Positions 1 to 8,249 of a stretch of 64,000 nt of DNA are shown in pieces; positions within the stretch are counted from its first letter, which is position 1, and each line of letters begins with the position of its first letter. Under the pieces are notes generated by a model, which made no database searches, was not told the DNA's origin, and saw only the letters and a program-made list of their open reading frames with translations. Location: the NCBI GenBank assembly GCA_034408745.1, contig JAWXCM010000401.1, forward strand, positions 15,746-79,745, read 5' to 3'. This DNA is from JAWXCM01 sp034408745. GTDB lineage: Bacteria > Acidobacteriota > Terriglobia > Bryobacterales > Bryobacteraceae. A program made the position numbers and the translations under genes.

Positions 1-2
1 AA

Positions 3-347
3 GTTCTGCACGTCAATGGTTCGACCACACACGAACGGCATGGCGTTATCGCAGCCGTCGATGCGCTCCTGCAAGCCTGCGGAGCCTCGGTCACCGATTA
101 TGCTCAGTTCTCCGACGTTTCCGCCAATGTCTCGTTTGAGATTGCGGCCGGCAAGCTGCGCCTGTTTGAGACGCTGCTCAACGAGGCAGGTATCTGGCTG
201 ACACGGGACTCGCTGGACGATGTGGCGCGATTCAGCGAGGGTGACCTGCAGTGCCTGTTGATGGGCACTGTGCAGGTCACATTTTTCGGCCCGGCGCCGG
301 AGCGGGAGCGAGTACACTCCCGCGGCACTGTACGGTTACAGTGGTAA
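3..347 (+). CDS. Hypothetical protein, C-terminal part, cut by window edge
   Basis: A frame is open from the first bases and ends at TAA (345-347), giving about 114 residues with no start inside the window. The peptide has an alternating strand/helix look (HVNGSTT..., then a helix AAVDALLQACG, then VSFEIAAGKL), reminiscent of a small alpha/beta regulatory fold such as ACT, but I do not recognise the family. Its 3' end overlaps the oppositely oriented propeller fragment by about 70 bases, so one of the two is probably not functional. Codon positions look coding; function unknown. Confidence 0.45.
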   Translation, partial: VLHVNGSTTHERHGVIAAVDALLQACGASVTDYAQFSDVSANVSFEIAAGKLRLFETLLNEAGIWLTRDSLDDVARFSEGDLQCLLMGTVQVTFFGPAPERERVHSRGTVRLQW

Positions 348-582
348 GGAAATGATCCTCCGCTGGTTCCACCCAACCGATGTTCGACGCGGAATGTGCG
401 CGCTGCAGCCGAATCCCTGTGCTCTCCAAAAATACGGTCGCGTCAGGTGTTCGAGCCGCGAGTGCCGCCGAGCTCTGAAATTGGCCCCGATTCGGTTCGA
501 AATAGAGACCTATTGTCGAATAATCAGGACCGGCCCGCAAGGCAGCGGCGGCGAGGAACATAACCAGCGTGTACTTGCCCAT
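277..582 (-). pseudogene. N-terminal stub of an SBBP/beta-propeller secreted protein
   Basis: The ORF starts at ATG 580-582 with a signal peptide (MGKYTLVMFLAAAALRAG) and then reads GLYFEPNRGQ, ARTPDATVFLESTGIRL. Acidobacterial SBBP-repeat proteins begin in just this way (PLYFEPNRGQ... ARGxxxTLFLTxxxxVL) and then continue for several hundred residues of repeats. Here the resemblance stops after about 65 residues and the frame ends at residue 101 in a Pro/Ala-rich tail overlapping the neighbouring ORF. I read it as the surviving 5' end of a deleted gene. A short secreted protein is possible but less likely. Confidence 0.5.
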
Positions 583-592
583 TCGCTGTCGA

Positions 593-906
593 TTATAATC
601 CCGTCGACGCAGGTGGATATTGCGTGATGATTTCCCGGCCGAGTAACTGATCAATGTGGTGCTGCATGTGAAGCACGTAGTCTTCGATCAGGAAGCCGAG
701 TGTCACCGGGCCGCTTGTGCCGATCTCACACGTCGCTTCGAGTCTGGCTTCCGGTTTCCGCGCGATCAGCCCTGCCAGCATTGAGTTGTATTGATGCCAG
801 ACATGGATGCCTCGGCATCGGTGATCGCCCGGAGGGCAGGCAATTCTGTGTCGATGGTCTGCTGTAAAAGACTGCTGAGACGGTCAGGCACAGAGTATTT
901 TCTCAT
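593..906 (-). pseudogene. DinB/YfiT-like gene with internal deletion and frameshift
   Basis: From ATG 904-906 the frame gives a typical DinB N-terminus (RLSSLLQQTIDTELPALRAI) but stops after 46 codons. In the next frame the C-terminal third of a DinB protein continues: WHQYNSMLAGLIARKP, then GPVTLGFLIEDYVLHMQHH near the end, with the histidines expected of the metal site. The middle of the usual 160-170 residue family, roughly 60 residues with the first metal His, is missing and the frames do not join. DinB proteins include bacillithiol- and other thiol-dependent transferases. This copy cannot be functional as read. Confidence 0.65.
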
Positions 907-947
907 GACGTCGGGTATGCGGTTCGGTACCGGATAATTGAAACTGC

Positions 948-1565
948 ATGCGGAACGCTCTGGTCTCGGACTTCGACGGCACCATCACGGCAGTCGATTT
1001 TTTCACGCTCATCGCAGAACGATACCTGCCTGCGGACACGCCCGATTTCTTCCAGTTGTATCGCGAGGGAAAGATGACGCATGTGGAGGCGATGCAGGGC
1101 TACTTTCGGTACGCTCCGACGCAGGCCGACGCGCTCGACCAGATGCTGCGCGACACGCTTCCCGATGCGGATCTTCGAGAGTCGGTGGAGCGACTGCGTG
1201 CCGCGGGCTGGGATCTCATTGTGGTGTCGGCGGGTTCTTCGTGGTACATCGACCGGATCTTTGGCGCGCTCGGGATTCAGGCGACAGTGATTTCGAACGC
1301 CGGCCAGATTGTCGAGGGCGGCGGACTCCAGATTGATACCAGCAGCGGCGTCGACAAACCGGCTGTGGTTCGGGACGCGCTGGCCAGGTATGGCACCGTG
1401 GCGTTCGCCGGCGATGGTCCGCCGGATGTCGCTCCGGCTCTGTTGGTCAATCCGGAGTTGCGGTTCGCAAAGGGCTACCTGGCGGAGGAACTGGGGCGTC
1501 GGGGCGAGGTGTTCCGGCCGTTCCATCGGTGGCGAGATGTGGTGGAGGCGTTGGTTGCGGTATGA
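948..1565 (+). CDS. HAD-superfamily phosphatase, MtnX/PSPase-like
   Basis: A 205-residue haloacid-dehalogenase phosphatase, predicted cytoplasmic. All four motifs are visible: DFDGT with D8 and D10 (nucleophile and acid/base), S94 in VVSAGSS, K137 in GVDKP, and GDGPPD with D156 and D160 for magnesium. The cap region and overall length fit the MtnX/phosphoserine phosphatase-like group, which removes phosphate from small metabolites such as the methionine-salvage diketone or phosphoserine. No other methionine-salvage gene is nearby, so the substrate is open. The stop codon overlaps the start of vsr (ATGA), so the two are translationally coupled. Confidence 0.8.
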   Translation: MRNALVSDFDGTITAVDFFTLIAERYLPADTPDFFQLYREGKMTHVEAMQGYFRYAPTQADALDQMLRDTLPDADLRESVERLRAAGWDLIVVSAGSSWYIDRIFGALGIQATVISNAGQIVEGGGLQIDTSSGVDKPAVVRDALARYGTVAFAGDGPPDVAPALLVNPELRFAKGYLAEELGRRGEVFRPFHRWRDVVEALVAV

Positions 1566-2017
1566 CGGACGTCCACACCCCGGAACAGCGCAGCCGCAAC
1601 ATGGCCGCGATTCGCAGCAAGGGCACGGTTCCGGAGCTTAAGGTACGGAAAGCTCTGCACGCTCACGGGCTGAGATACAGGCTGAACCGTATGGATCTGC
1701 CCGGAAGGCCTGACATTGTGATGGCAAAACACAGTGCCGCGGTGTTCGTCCACGGCTGTTTCTGGCACATGCACAAGTGTCCGTACGGGAAGCCGGTCCC
1801 GGCAACGAACGCGGATTTCTGGTCGCAGAAGCGGGTTGGGAATGTGGCACGCGACCGTCGGAATGCCCGCGCGCTGCGCGCTGCCGGCTGGCGGGTATAC
1901 ACAATTTGGGAGTGTCAAACCCGGAACCAGGAGTTGCTGGACAGGCGGATTGCACGCCTTGTCAATGACTTGGAGAAAAGTCTCCGTAACCCCATTGTCA
2001 CCGCATTCCAAAAATGA
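1562..2017 (+). CDS. vsr: Very short patch repair endonuclease Vsr
   Basis: A 151-residue Vsr endonuclease, which nicks next to T:G mismatches formed by deamination of 5-methylcytosine. The key residues of the family fall at nearly the same numbers as in the E. coli enzyme: D51 (GRPDI), H64, H69 and D98 in the active site, and C66, H71, C73 and C118 as zinc ligands (GCFWHMHKC and IWECQ). The start is the ATG that overlaps the phosphatase stop; an upstream in-frame start would lie deep inside that gene. No cytosine methyltransferase or restriction enzyme lies in the window, so this is an orphan copy. Confidence 0.93.
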   Translation: MTDVHTPEQRSRNMAAIRSKGTVPELKVRKALHAHGLRYRLNRMDLPGRPDIVMAKHSAAVFVHGCFWHMHKCPYGKPVPATNADFWSQKRVGNVARDRRNARALRAAGWRVYTIWECQTRNQELLDRRIARLVNDLEKSLRNPIVTAFQK

Positions 2018-2089
2018 TAAGTTCGAGGTGTCACGAGCCGACCTATTGGCCTGACTCGGGCAAGACTTCACCGAAGGAGAAGCCCAGCT

Positions 2090-2326
2090 ATGGATGTGAC
2101 AAGTCAGGATGACCTCAAAGCGCACCTGATGGCGACCGATGAGCAGTTCCGCCAACTGGCTGCCGAGCACACGCAGTACGATCACCTGATCGAAGAGCTC
2201 GAAGCCAAAACGGTGCTGACGGGAGACGAAGAAATTGAAGAGCATCGCCTCAAGAAACTGAAACTTCATCTCAAGGACCAGATGACGGAAATCATGAACC
2301 GTTATCGGACTCAACCGGTCGCCTGA
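2090..2326 (+). CDS. DUF465 (YdcH-like) small helical protein
   Basis: A 78-residue, charged, all-helical protein with the DUF465 pattern: FRQLAAEHTQYDHLIEELE in the first helix, a short turn (LTGDEEIEE), then HRLKKLKLHLKDQM in a second helix. The family is widespread in bacteria and has no settled function. It is probably a soluble coiled-coil hairpin. An AAGGAG ribosome site lies about 8 bases before the ATG. A stem-loop at 2365-2387 follows the stop, so the gene is probably transcribed as its own short unit. Confidence 0.85.
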   Translation: MDVTSQDDLKAHLMATDEQFRQLAAEHTQYDHLIEELEAKTVLTGDEEIEEHRLKKLKLHLKDQMTEIMNRYRTQPVA

Positions 2327-2364
2327 ACCAACAGGTGCGCTTAATCATTCGAGAGCTTTACATG

Positions 2365-2387
2365 AGGCCCGGACAGGTTCCGGGCCT
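2365..2387 (+). terminator. Stem-loop after the DUF465 gene
   Basis: A perfect 8-bp stem, AGGCCCGG/CCGGGCCT, with a 7-base loop sits 38 bases after the DUF465 stop. It is followed by TTCGTGCC rather than a long U run, so it is a plausible but not textbook rho-independent terminator. Its position just before the next gene's ATG at 2405 could also affect translation of the permease. Confidence 0.55.
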
Positions 2388-2404
2388 TCGTGCCTCCCGG
2401 CCCG

Positions 2405-3139
2405 ATGCCTGAGCTTACTTTCTGGCAATGGGTGATTGGAATTACAGCGGCATTCTGCGTCGGCGTTGCGAAGACGGGTGTTCCAGGGCTCGGGATTATG
2501 GTGGTCCCGCTGATGGTTCTCACCGTTGGCGACGCCCGCAAGTCGGCGGGCTGGCTGCTCCCCATTCTGTGCATGGCTGACCTGTTTGCGCTGTACTACT
2601 GGCGGCGGCACGCTTCCGCGGGACGGCTGTTTGGGCTTGCGCCGTGGGTGATTGCGGGATGCGTTGCCGGTGCGTTCGCGCTGGCCCTCCCCGAGCCACA
2701 GATTCGACCTCTGGTCGGTTGCATCGTTCTGCTAATGCTGGTTGCTTATCTGAAGCGCCGGTTCTGGACGTCTGCATCCTCCGAAGCCGAGAATGTGCCG
2801 GGCGCGCCGTACGGTGTCGCCGCGGGGTTTGCCACGACGGTGGCCAACGCCGCCGGGCCTGTGATGAGCCTGTATCTGCTCAGCAAGCGGCTACCGAAGG
2901 AAGAATTCGTGGCGACGGGGGCCTGGTTTTTCTTCTTCGTGAACCTCACTAAGATCCCGATTTACGCGTATCATGGCCTGTTTTCCACGCCGTCGCTGGC
3001 GTTTGATGCCTGCATGTTTCCGCCGGTGCTGGCTGGTGCCATGACCGGCAGGTGGATCATCCATCGGATTCCGGCCAGGTTGTTCGAGGCCAGTGTGGTG
3101 ATTCTGACCGCCGCCTCCACAGTACTGCTGTTCCGCTAA
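2405..3139 (+). CDS. TSUP-family membrane permease (TauE/SafE-like)
   Basis: A 244-residue very hydrophobic protein with about eight membrane segments. The internal repeat of the TSUP family is visible: FCVGVAKTGVPGLGIMVVPLM near the N-terminus and the matching VAAGFATTVANAAGPVMSLYLL in the second half. TSUP proteins move sulfite, sulfonates or other organic anions across the inner membrane; the substrate here cannot be deduced. I chose ATG 2405 over the in-frame GTG at 2390, because the GTG would begin right behind the 2365-2387 hairpin and adds only MPPGP. Confidence 0.85.
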   Translation: MPELTFWQWVIGITAAFCVGVAKTGVPGLGIMVVPLMVLTVGDARKSAGWLLPILCMADLFALYYWRRHASAGRLFGLAPWVIAGCVAGAFALALPEPQIRPLVGCIVLLMLVAYLKRRFWTSASSEAENVPGAPYGVAAGFATTVANAAGPVMSLYLLSKRLPKEEFVATGAWFFFFVNLTKIPIYAYHGLFSTPSLAFDACMFPPVLAGAMTGRWIIHRIPARLFEASVVILTAASTVLLFR

Positions 3140-3212
3140 CTACACTGATCGCTTTACAGTCACGCGGCGGTGGGTTATCTTCAGGACAGTCACTTTTTCC
3201 CAGGGAGCAAGC

Positions 3213-4931
3213 ATGCGATTCTTCGCTGCTGCCGGACTGATCCTTGCCGGGATGTCTTCGCTATGTTTCGGCCAGCTCACGACGGAGCAAAAGATCTCGG
3301 ATTTTCAGCAAACGGTCGGGTTGTTTGTGAAGGGCTATGGTCCTTACGAATGGAAGAAACAGCTACTTGGCTTCGATTTAGCCGATACGGACCCGTGGAT
3401 TGCGAAAATTCGGGCCACTAAATCCGATCTCGAGTTTTACGAGCTGATGTATTTGTACATCGCCAGCCTCGACGACGCACATTCGGTGTACGATTTTTAC
3501 TCCAGCTACATCGGGAATCTCAACTTTGGCGTCGACATCTACGATGGCAGGCTGCTGATCGACAACATCAATCGTACCCGTCTGCCGGCGGGAGAATATC
3601 CGTTCGCCATCGGCTACGAGTTAGTCTCGATTGACGGCGAGGCTGCGACCGCCATCCTCGACAAACTGATCAAGTACAGCGCGCTGGCGAACCCGCGCAG
3701 TTCCCGCCGTAACGCCGCATCACTCATTACCGTGCGCCCGCAACGGATTGTATTCGGTATGGCCGAGGTGCCGGAGATTTCGACGGTAGTGCTTCGCCGA
3801 TACGACGGCAAGCTCGAGACTTATCGGATTCCATGGTCCCGCTCCGGCCTGAAGATGCCTGGTAATGGCAAACTGCCGAATCCGAACGCGGCCCGCCTGC
3901 TCCGCCCTGGCGCGGCATCCGGCGACGGCGAGCCTGTGGTGGCAGAAACGCCCGACTATATGAAGCCGCTGGAGGCGCTGTGGAACTGTCGCCTTCCGGA
4001 ACGCAAAGCGATTCTCAATTATGGCGCGGTAACACCGGTGTTCTCCCGCGGGCTGCCTGGTACGTTTGTGCAGCGGCTTGGCCGGCTGAGCACTGACTTT
4101 TTCTACTCCGGTACTTATGTGTCAGAGGGGCAGCGGATCGGGTTCATCAGGATTCCGACCTACGCGCCCAGCGACCAAAATGGCGCGTTGACGCAGTTTG
4201 TTCGTGAGATCGCCTACATGCAGGAAAACACCGATGGTTTGGTAGTGGATCAGACGCGCAATCCCGGTGGTTCTGTGGCCTACCAGCACGCTCTGGTCAG
4301 TTTCCTGTTTCATTATCCGTGGCGCGGCATGGCGTTCGAGGTGCGTGCCACTTCAATCTGGCTGGCTTCGATTTCCAGTTCCTACGAATCGGCGAAGGCG
4401 CAGGGAGCGCCGGCCAGTATTCTGGCTCTGCTGGAGAACATCCTGGTGGCGCTTCAGGAAGCGAATCGAACGCCTCAGGGTATGACGGTTCCGATTCCGC
4501 TGGATGACGTCGAGATCACGCGACAGCCAGCGAAGGATGCGCGCGGCAATCTGTTGTCCTATACGAAACCGACGATCTTTCTTGCCGACGAGTTCTCCGC
4601 TTCCGGCGGGGATGCCTTTGCCGCGATCATGCAGGACAACGGGCGGGGTCCCATCTTCGGATACCGCACGATGGGGGCGGGCGGGAACGTGACGTCATGG
4701 AAAGCGGGCAGTTATTCCGAAGGGCTCGTGAACCGAACGGAGTCGCTGATGAGCCGTGCCACGGAGCGGGCAGAAGCTGGTTATCCGGTATCGCGTTACG
4801 TGGAGAACGTCGGCGTTCATCCCGACATCGAATACGACTACATGACTCAGGAGAACCTGACGCTGGGCGGCAGGCCTTTCGTCAATGCGTTCACTGCCGC
4901 CATGGTGGAACAGATCGGGAAGAATCGCTAA
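3213..4931 (+). CDS. Secreted S41-family serine peptidase, first of a tandem pair
   Basis: A 572-residue protein with a clear signal peptide (MRFFAAAGLILAGMSSLCFG), an N-terminal helical part, a PDZ-like segment (about residues 110-200, with LVSIDGEAA) and a C-terminal S41 catalytic domain. The nucleophile is probably S464 in DEFSASGGD. The residue region that carries a lysine in CtpA-type enzymes reads GYRTMGAGGN, with no lysine, so it fits the tricorn/S41B-like branch rather than the Ctp branch. It is likely periplasmic or extracellular. It lies 12 bases before a paralogue of the same length; GGGAGC precedes the ATG. Confidence 0.85.
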   Translation: MRFFAAAGLILAGMSSLCFGQLTTEQKISDFQQTVGLFVKGYGPYEWKKQLLGFDLADTDPWIAKIRATKSDLEFYELMYLYIASLDDAHSVYDFYSSYIGNLNFGVDIYDGRLLIDNINRTRLPAGEYPFAIGYELVSIDGEAATAILDKLIKYSALANPRSSRRNAASLITVRPQRIVFGMAEVPEISTVVLRRYDGKLETYRIPWSRSGLKMPGNGKLPNPNAARLLRPGAASGDGEPVVAETPDYMKPLEALWNCRLPERKAILNYGAVTPVFSRGLPGTFVQRLGRLSTDFFYSGTYVSEGQRIGFIRIPTYAPSDQNGALTQFVREIAYMQENTDGLVVDQTRNPGGSVAYQHALVSFLFHYPWRGMAFEVRATSIWLASISSSYESAKAQGAPASILALLENILVALQEANRTPQGMTVPIPLDDVEITRQPAKDARGNLLSYTKPTIFLADEFSASGGDAFAAIMQDNGRGPIFGYRTMGAGGNVTSWKAGSYSEGLVNRTESLMSRATERAEAGYPVSRYVENVGVHPDIEYDYMTQENLTLGGRPFVNAFTAAMVEQIGKNR

Positions 4932-4943
4932 GGAGAGCCGCCA

Positions 4944-6641
4944 ATGAATCGAATCATAGCTATTGCAGTGCTGGTGGCGGCGTCGGTCTCCGCCCAAAAC
5001 CTGACTCCCCAGCAAAAGGAAGTCGATTTCCGGCATATTTACGGGTTGTTTACCACGTATTACGCGCCGATGGACTGGAAAAAACAGCTGCTGAATGTCG
5101 ACGGTCTGGATATCAAACCGTGGCTGGCAAAAGTGGCTGCGGCGACAACCGACCTCGAATTCTACGATGTTTGTGCGGAGTATGCCGGCAGTTTTCAGGA
5201 TACTCACGTCAATTTCCAGATCCCGTCTGTATTTCTCGCGCAGCTTGGTTTTGGCGTCGACCTGTATGACGACAAGCCTCTGATTGAGAGCATTAACCGT
5301 ACGCTGCTGCCGCAACGCGACTTTCCGTTCGTGATCGGGGATGAAGTGGTGTCTGTCGATGGCGAATCAGCCGAGTCGCTCATCGCAAAGTTCAGCAGGT
5401 ATTACGCCCAGGGAAATCCACGGGCCACCCGCCGTCAGGCTGCGGCCCGAATCGGCAGCCGCTCCCAGAGCCGTTTTCCGCTGGCGCCCATGGTCGGCGA
5501 GACCGCGCAGGTGGTGATTCGCCGCCAAAATGGGGATCAGGAAACCTACACCATCAAGTGGACCAAGACGGGTCTGCCGGTGGAAGTGGGACCGACGATT
5601 TCTCCGAAACTCGCTTCCGTGGCACGAAGCAAACAGGCTGCGGCGAACGATTACATGTCGGAGCTGCGAGCCCTGCAATTCTCCGGCGTTACGGGGAATG
5701 AGACCGAGCTTGGACTTCTCAGTTACGGCTCGCGCAACCCTATCTTCATCAATGGCCTGGGCAGCGGGTTTACTCGCCGGCTGGGAGCGGGCGCGCAGGA
5801 TTTCTATTACTCCGGCGTGTTTCGCACCGATGGGCTGAGCATCGGCTACATCCGAATTCCGAACTACTCACCGCCCTCGCAGCCGCTCGCGATCCTGCAA
5901 CTGGATGCGGAGATCGCGTTTTTCCAGGCGAATACGGACGGCCTGATCGTGGACGAGATGCGCAACACGGGCGGCAATCTGTGTTTTGGCGAGGAAGTAG
6001 TCCGGCGTCTGACGCCGAATCGGTTCGCCGTCACCGGTTTTCAGCTTCGGGCGTATTTCGCCCGGGTTACCGGCTTCTATTTCTCCATGATTAACGCCAG
6101 GAACGCCGGTGCGGCACCCGAGGTGATCGAGCAGTACGAGAAACTGTACGCCGCAATGCTGGCCGCGTACCAGTCCAATCGCGGTGTCACCGAACCGTTG
6201 CCGCTCTGCACGTCCAGCCTGGAGCGTGACACGATCCGCAACGCCGCCGGTGTCAGCACCGCATACACAAAGCCGATCATGATGGTTACCGACGAGTTCT
6301 CCACGTCCACCGCGGACTCGGTGCCCGCGATGTTCCAGGAAAACAACCTCGGCGTTCTGTATGGATACCGAACCAACGGCGCGGGTGGCAACAACACCGG
6401 CTTCGACGGCGGAGCCTATGGCGAATCTTTCGTCGGCCTCACGATTGGCGTCCAGGCCCGGCGGTCCCCCGTGCTGCGGGAGGGCTACCCATATACGAAC
6501 ATCCTCGAGAACGTCGGCGTGCATCCCGACGTGGTGGAAGATTACATGACCAAAGACAATCTGCTGCAGAGCGGTGCGCCGTTTGTGCAGCGGATGCTCT
6601 GGGCGATGTCGGCCTACATTCGCCAGCAAAGCGGGAATTAG
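4944..6641 (+). CDS. Secreted S41-family serine peptidase, second of a tandem pair
   Basis: A 565-residue paralogue of the preceding gene: same order of signal peptide (MNRIIAIAVLVAASVSAQ), helical region, PDZ-like part (VVSVDGESAE) and S41 domain. The likely nucleophile is S455 in DEFSTSTADS, and the loop reads GYRTNGAGGN, again without the Ctp-type lysine. Shared blocks such as WKKQLL, DLEFYD and FGVD-YD show a local gene duplication, but identity over the rest is low, so it is not recent. An AAGGAGAG ribosome site lies between the genes; the pair is one operon. Confidence 0.85.
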   Translation: MNRIIAIAVLVAASVSAQNLTPQQKEVDFRHIYGLFTTYYAPMDWKKQLLNVDGLDIKPWLAKVAAATTDLEFYDVCAEYAGSFQDTHVNFQIPSVFLAQLGFGVDLYDDKPLIESINRTLLPQRDFPFVIGDEVVSVDGESAESLIAKFSRYYAQGNPRATRRQAAARIGSRSQSRFPLAPMVGETAQVVIRRQNGDQETYTIKWTKTGLPVEVGPTISPKLASVARSKQAAANDYMSELRALQFSGVTGNETELGLLSYGSRNPIFINGLGSGFTRRLGAGAQDFYYSGVFRTDGLSIGYIRIPNYSPPSQPLAILQLDAEIAFFQANTDGLIVDEMRNTGGNLCFGEEVVRRLTPNRFAVTGFQLRAYFARVTGFYFSMINARNAGAAPEVIEQYEKLYAAMLAAYQSNRGVTEPLPLCTSSLERDTIRNAAGVSTAYTKPIMMVTDEFSTSTADSVPAMFQENNLGVLYGYRTNGAGGNNTGFDGGAYGESFVGLTIGVQARRSPVLREGYPYTNILENVGVHPDVVEDYMTKDNLLQSGAPFVQRMLWAMSAYIRQQSGN

Positions 6642-6676
6642 GGTCTAAACGAGGGGTCGGCGTACACTGCAGTTGA

Positions 6677-7432
6677 GTGAAAACGTGGAAGCTGACCCTG
6701 GAATACGACGGCACCCGGTACAGCGGGTGGCAGGAACAAAAGAACGCCCGGACCGTGATGGGCGAACTGCGGATTGCGGCTGAGGATTTTCTTCGCGCGG
6801 AGGTGGAGCTTCAAGGCTCGGGGCGCACGGACGCCGGAGTGCATGCGGCGGCGCAGGTGGCGCACCTTCGATGTGACGCCAAACGGCCGCCCACTCCGGA
6901 TGCTTTGGCCCGCGAGTTGAACGAACGGCTTCCGGCGGACATCGTTGTGCTGGAGGCGGAGCTGGTTACCAACCGATTTCATGCTCGGCACAACGCGGTA
7001 TCGCGCAGCTATGCCTACCAGATCGCGACGCGCAAGATGGCGTTCTCCAAGCGCTACGTCTGGTGGGTGCGCGAGCCACTGAACATTGCCGCGATGAATG
7101 AGGCTGCGGGGAAACTGCCCGGGCGGCATGATTTTGTCTGCTTCGGCGCCACGGATCCGGCACGGCCGGATGAATCGACCGTCGTCGTGGTGGAAGCCGC
7201 GTCGGTGGAGCAGGAGGGCGACCTGGTAGTGTTCCGCATACAGGCCTCGCACTTCATCTGGAGAATGGTGCGGCGGCTGGCGGGCGTGCTGGTGAAGCTC
7301 GGCAAAGGCGAGATCTCGATGGCGGATTTCGATGCGCTGCTGGCCGCGCGGGGACGCAAGGAGCTGGACGTGGCGGCCTGGACAGCGCCGGCTTCCGGTC
7401 TGTTTCTGGATGGCGTTAAGTACCCGGATTAA
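6677..7432 (+). CDS. truA: tRNA pseudouridine(38-40) synthase TruA
   Basis: A 251-residue TruA. It converts uridines 38-40 in the anticodon stem-loop of tRNAs to pseudouridine. The catalytic aspartate is D52 in GRTDAGVHA; other family blocks are LEYDGTRYSGWQ, FHARHNAVSRSYAY and the C-terminal FIWRMVRRLAGVL. GTG at 6677 is the only start that keeps the first beta strand. Its 3' end overlaps the small minus-strand gene by a few bases, so transcription converges here. Confidence 0.95.
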   Translation: MKTWKLTLEYDGTRYSGWQEQKNARTVMGELRIAAEDFLRAEVELQGSGRTDAGVHAAAQVAHLRCDAKRPPTPDALARELNERLPADIVVLEAELVTNRFHARHNAVSRSYAYQIATRKMAFSKRYVWWVREPLNIAAMNEAAGKLPGRHDFVCFGATDPARPDESTVVVVEAASVEQEGDLVVFRIQASHFIWRMVRRLAGVLVKLGKGEISMADFDALLAARGRKELDVAAWTAPASGLFLDGVKYPD

Positions 7433-7719
7433 GCAGAGGTAGTTCCGAATCGGCGGGAAGATCGGCGAGCTGCCGCATTGAAGCGGTGGTGACACACGAG
7501 GCAGCGGAATGCGGTGAGGTGAAAAAATCTGGCCGCGGCATCTCGAAGGCGTACGGATGCACGTCCCAGCCGCTCACTGCCGCAGCCTGGGCAGCAGAGA
7601 TGACGGCGTTCCGGGGCGGTTCGCCCAGGCATCCGGTAGTAGCGCATTCCGGTTACCAGAGCGAGCGCGGCGCAGAAAAATATCACACTCAGTGTGATCG
7701 AAGAGAGAGGAGCAGCCAC
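7429..7719 (-). CDS. Small membrane protein with zinc-ribbon-like CxxC pairs
   Basis: A 96-residue ORF whose N-terminus is one transmembrane helix (ITLSVIFFCAALALVTG), followed by a basic stretch, a CCPGC pair and a second pair CLVCHHRF about 30 residues later. The two CxxC pairs suggest a small zinc-binding knuckle on the cytoplasmic side. The protein is not recognised. The tail is basic and Ser/Arg-rich. The plus-strand frame across this region is weaker in composition, so I prefer the minus-strand reading. Confidence 0.5.
   Translation of the reverse strand: MAAPLSSITLSVIFFCAALALVTGMRYYRMPGRTAPERRHLCCPGCGSERLGRASVRLRDAAARFFHLTAFRCLVCHHRFNAAARRSSRRFGTTSA
7682..7698. promoter_or_regulatory. 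17-bp perfect palindrome inside the start of the small membrane gene
   Basis: ATCACACT-C-AGTGTGAT is an exact inverted repeat with half sites of 8 bases. It lies about 20-40 bases inside the predicted start of the minus-strand membrane gene, in codons for the first membrane helix. It could be an operator for that gene if the real start is downstream, or a coincidence of codon choice. Confidence 0.25.
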
Positions 7720-7781
7720 ACTTGCTATATCGTCGCGCTGTCAGGTTCACTTTAGTACCTGTCTCTCCTTCGTACTGTTAG

Positions 7782-8246
7782 TTAGTCGCCCGCCCACTCC
7801 ATCAGAGTGCGGCGAGCGCCAAGCTGGTCGAGGCTATGTTCCACGGCTTCCTGATTGCCCCAGACAACGTTGTCCAGGTCGCCGGACTGGACGCGCTGTT
7901 CGATGCGGCTGCAGTACAGGCCAGCTTCACGGTCGGCGTAGAAGCCGTAGGATCGACAGGAAATGGGGCGATCCTCGTAGACCAGGCAACTGCCGTTGTC
8001 GAGCAGTGGACAGATTCGCGACCACGGCGCGAGAAGGCGCGAGTCGATCTGACGGCGCGTCTCTGCGTCCAGCTTTGTGAGCGCGGCTGCCACGCGATCC
8101 CACTCCGGTTTGGTCAGCAGGGGCGGATTCGTGAGGGAGCGGCAGCACTCGTCGCAGCCGTGGCGGCACGGCCAGCTGGGGTGCGACTCCAGGGTGTGGC
8201 GTACCCGCTCCTCGATCCGCTCATCAAGAACGCGCAGCTCCAGCAC
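7782..8246 (-). CDS. YkgJ-family cysteine-cluster protein
   Basis: A 154-residue protein with the cysteine layout of the YkgJ/CxxCxxCC family of putative zinc- or iron-chelating proteins: CRHGCDECC near residue 27, then CPLLDNGSCLVYEDRPISCRSYGF. These cysteines probably bind one metal or cluster. Function is not established in the family. It starts 3 bases after the stop of the UxuA-like gene on the same strand, so it is co-transcribed with the carbohydrate genes, though a functional link is not obvious. Confidence 0.8.
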   Translation of the reverse strand: MLELRVLDERIEERVRHTLESHPSWPCRHGCDECCRSLTNPPLLTKPEWDRVAAALTKLDAETRRQIDSRLLAPWSRICPLLDNGSCLVYEDRPISCRSYGFYADREAGLYCSRIEQRVQSGDLDNVVWGNQEAVEHSLDQLGARRTLMEWAGD

Positions 8247-8249
8247 GGC

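Noticed and set aside
16..201. Plus-strand ORF at the window edge
   Set aside because: Shadow frame; the neighbouring frame 3..347 has the more protein-like composition.
7486..7755. Plus-strand ORF across the small membrane gene
   Set aside because: Composition is that of a shadow; the opposite strand has a real membrane helix and CxxC pairs.
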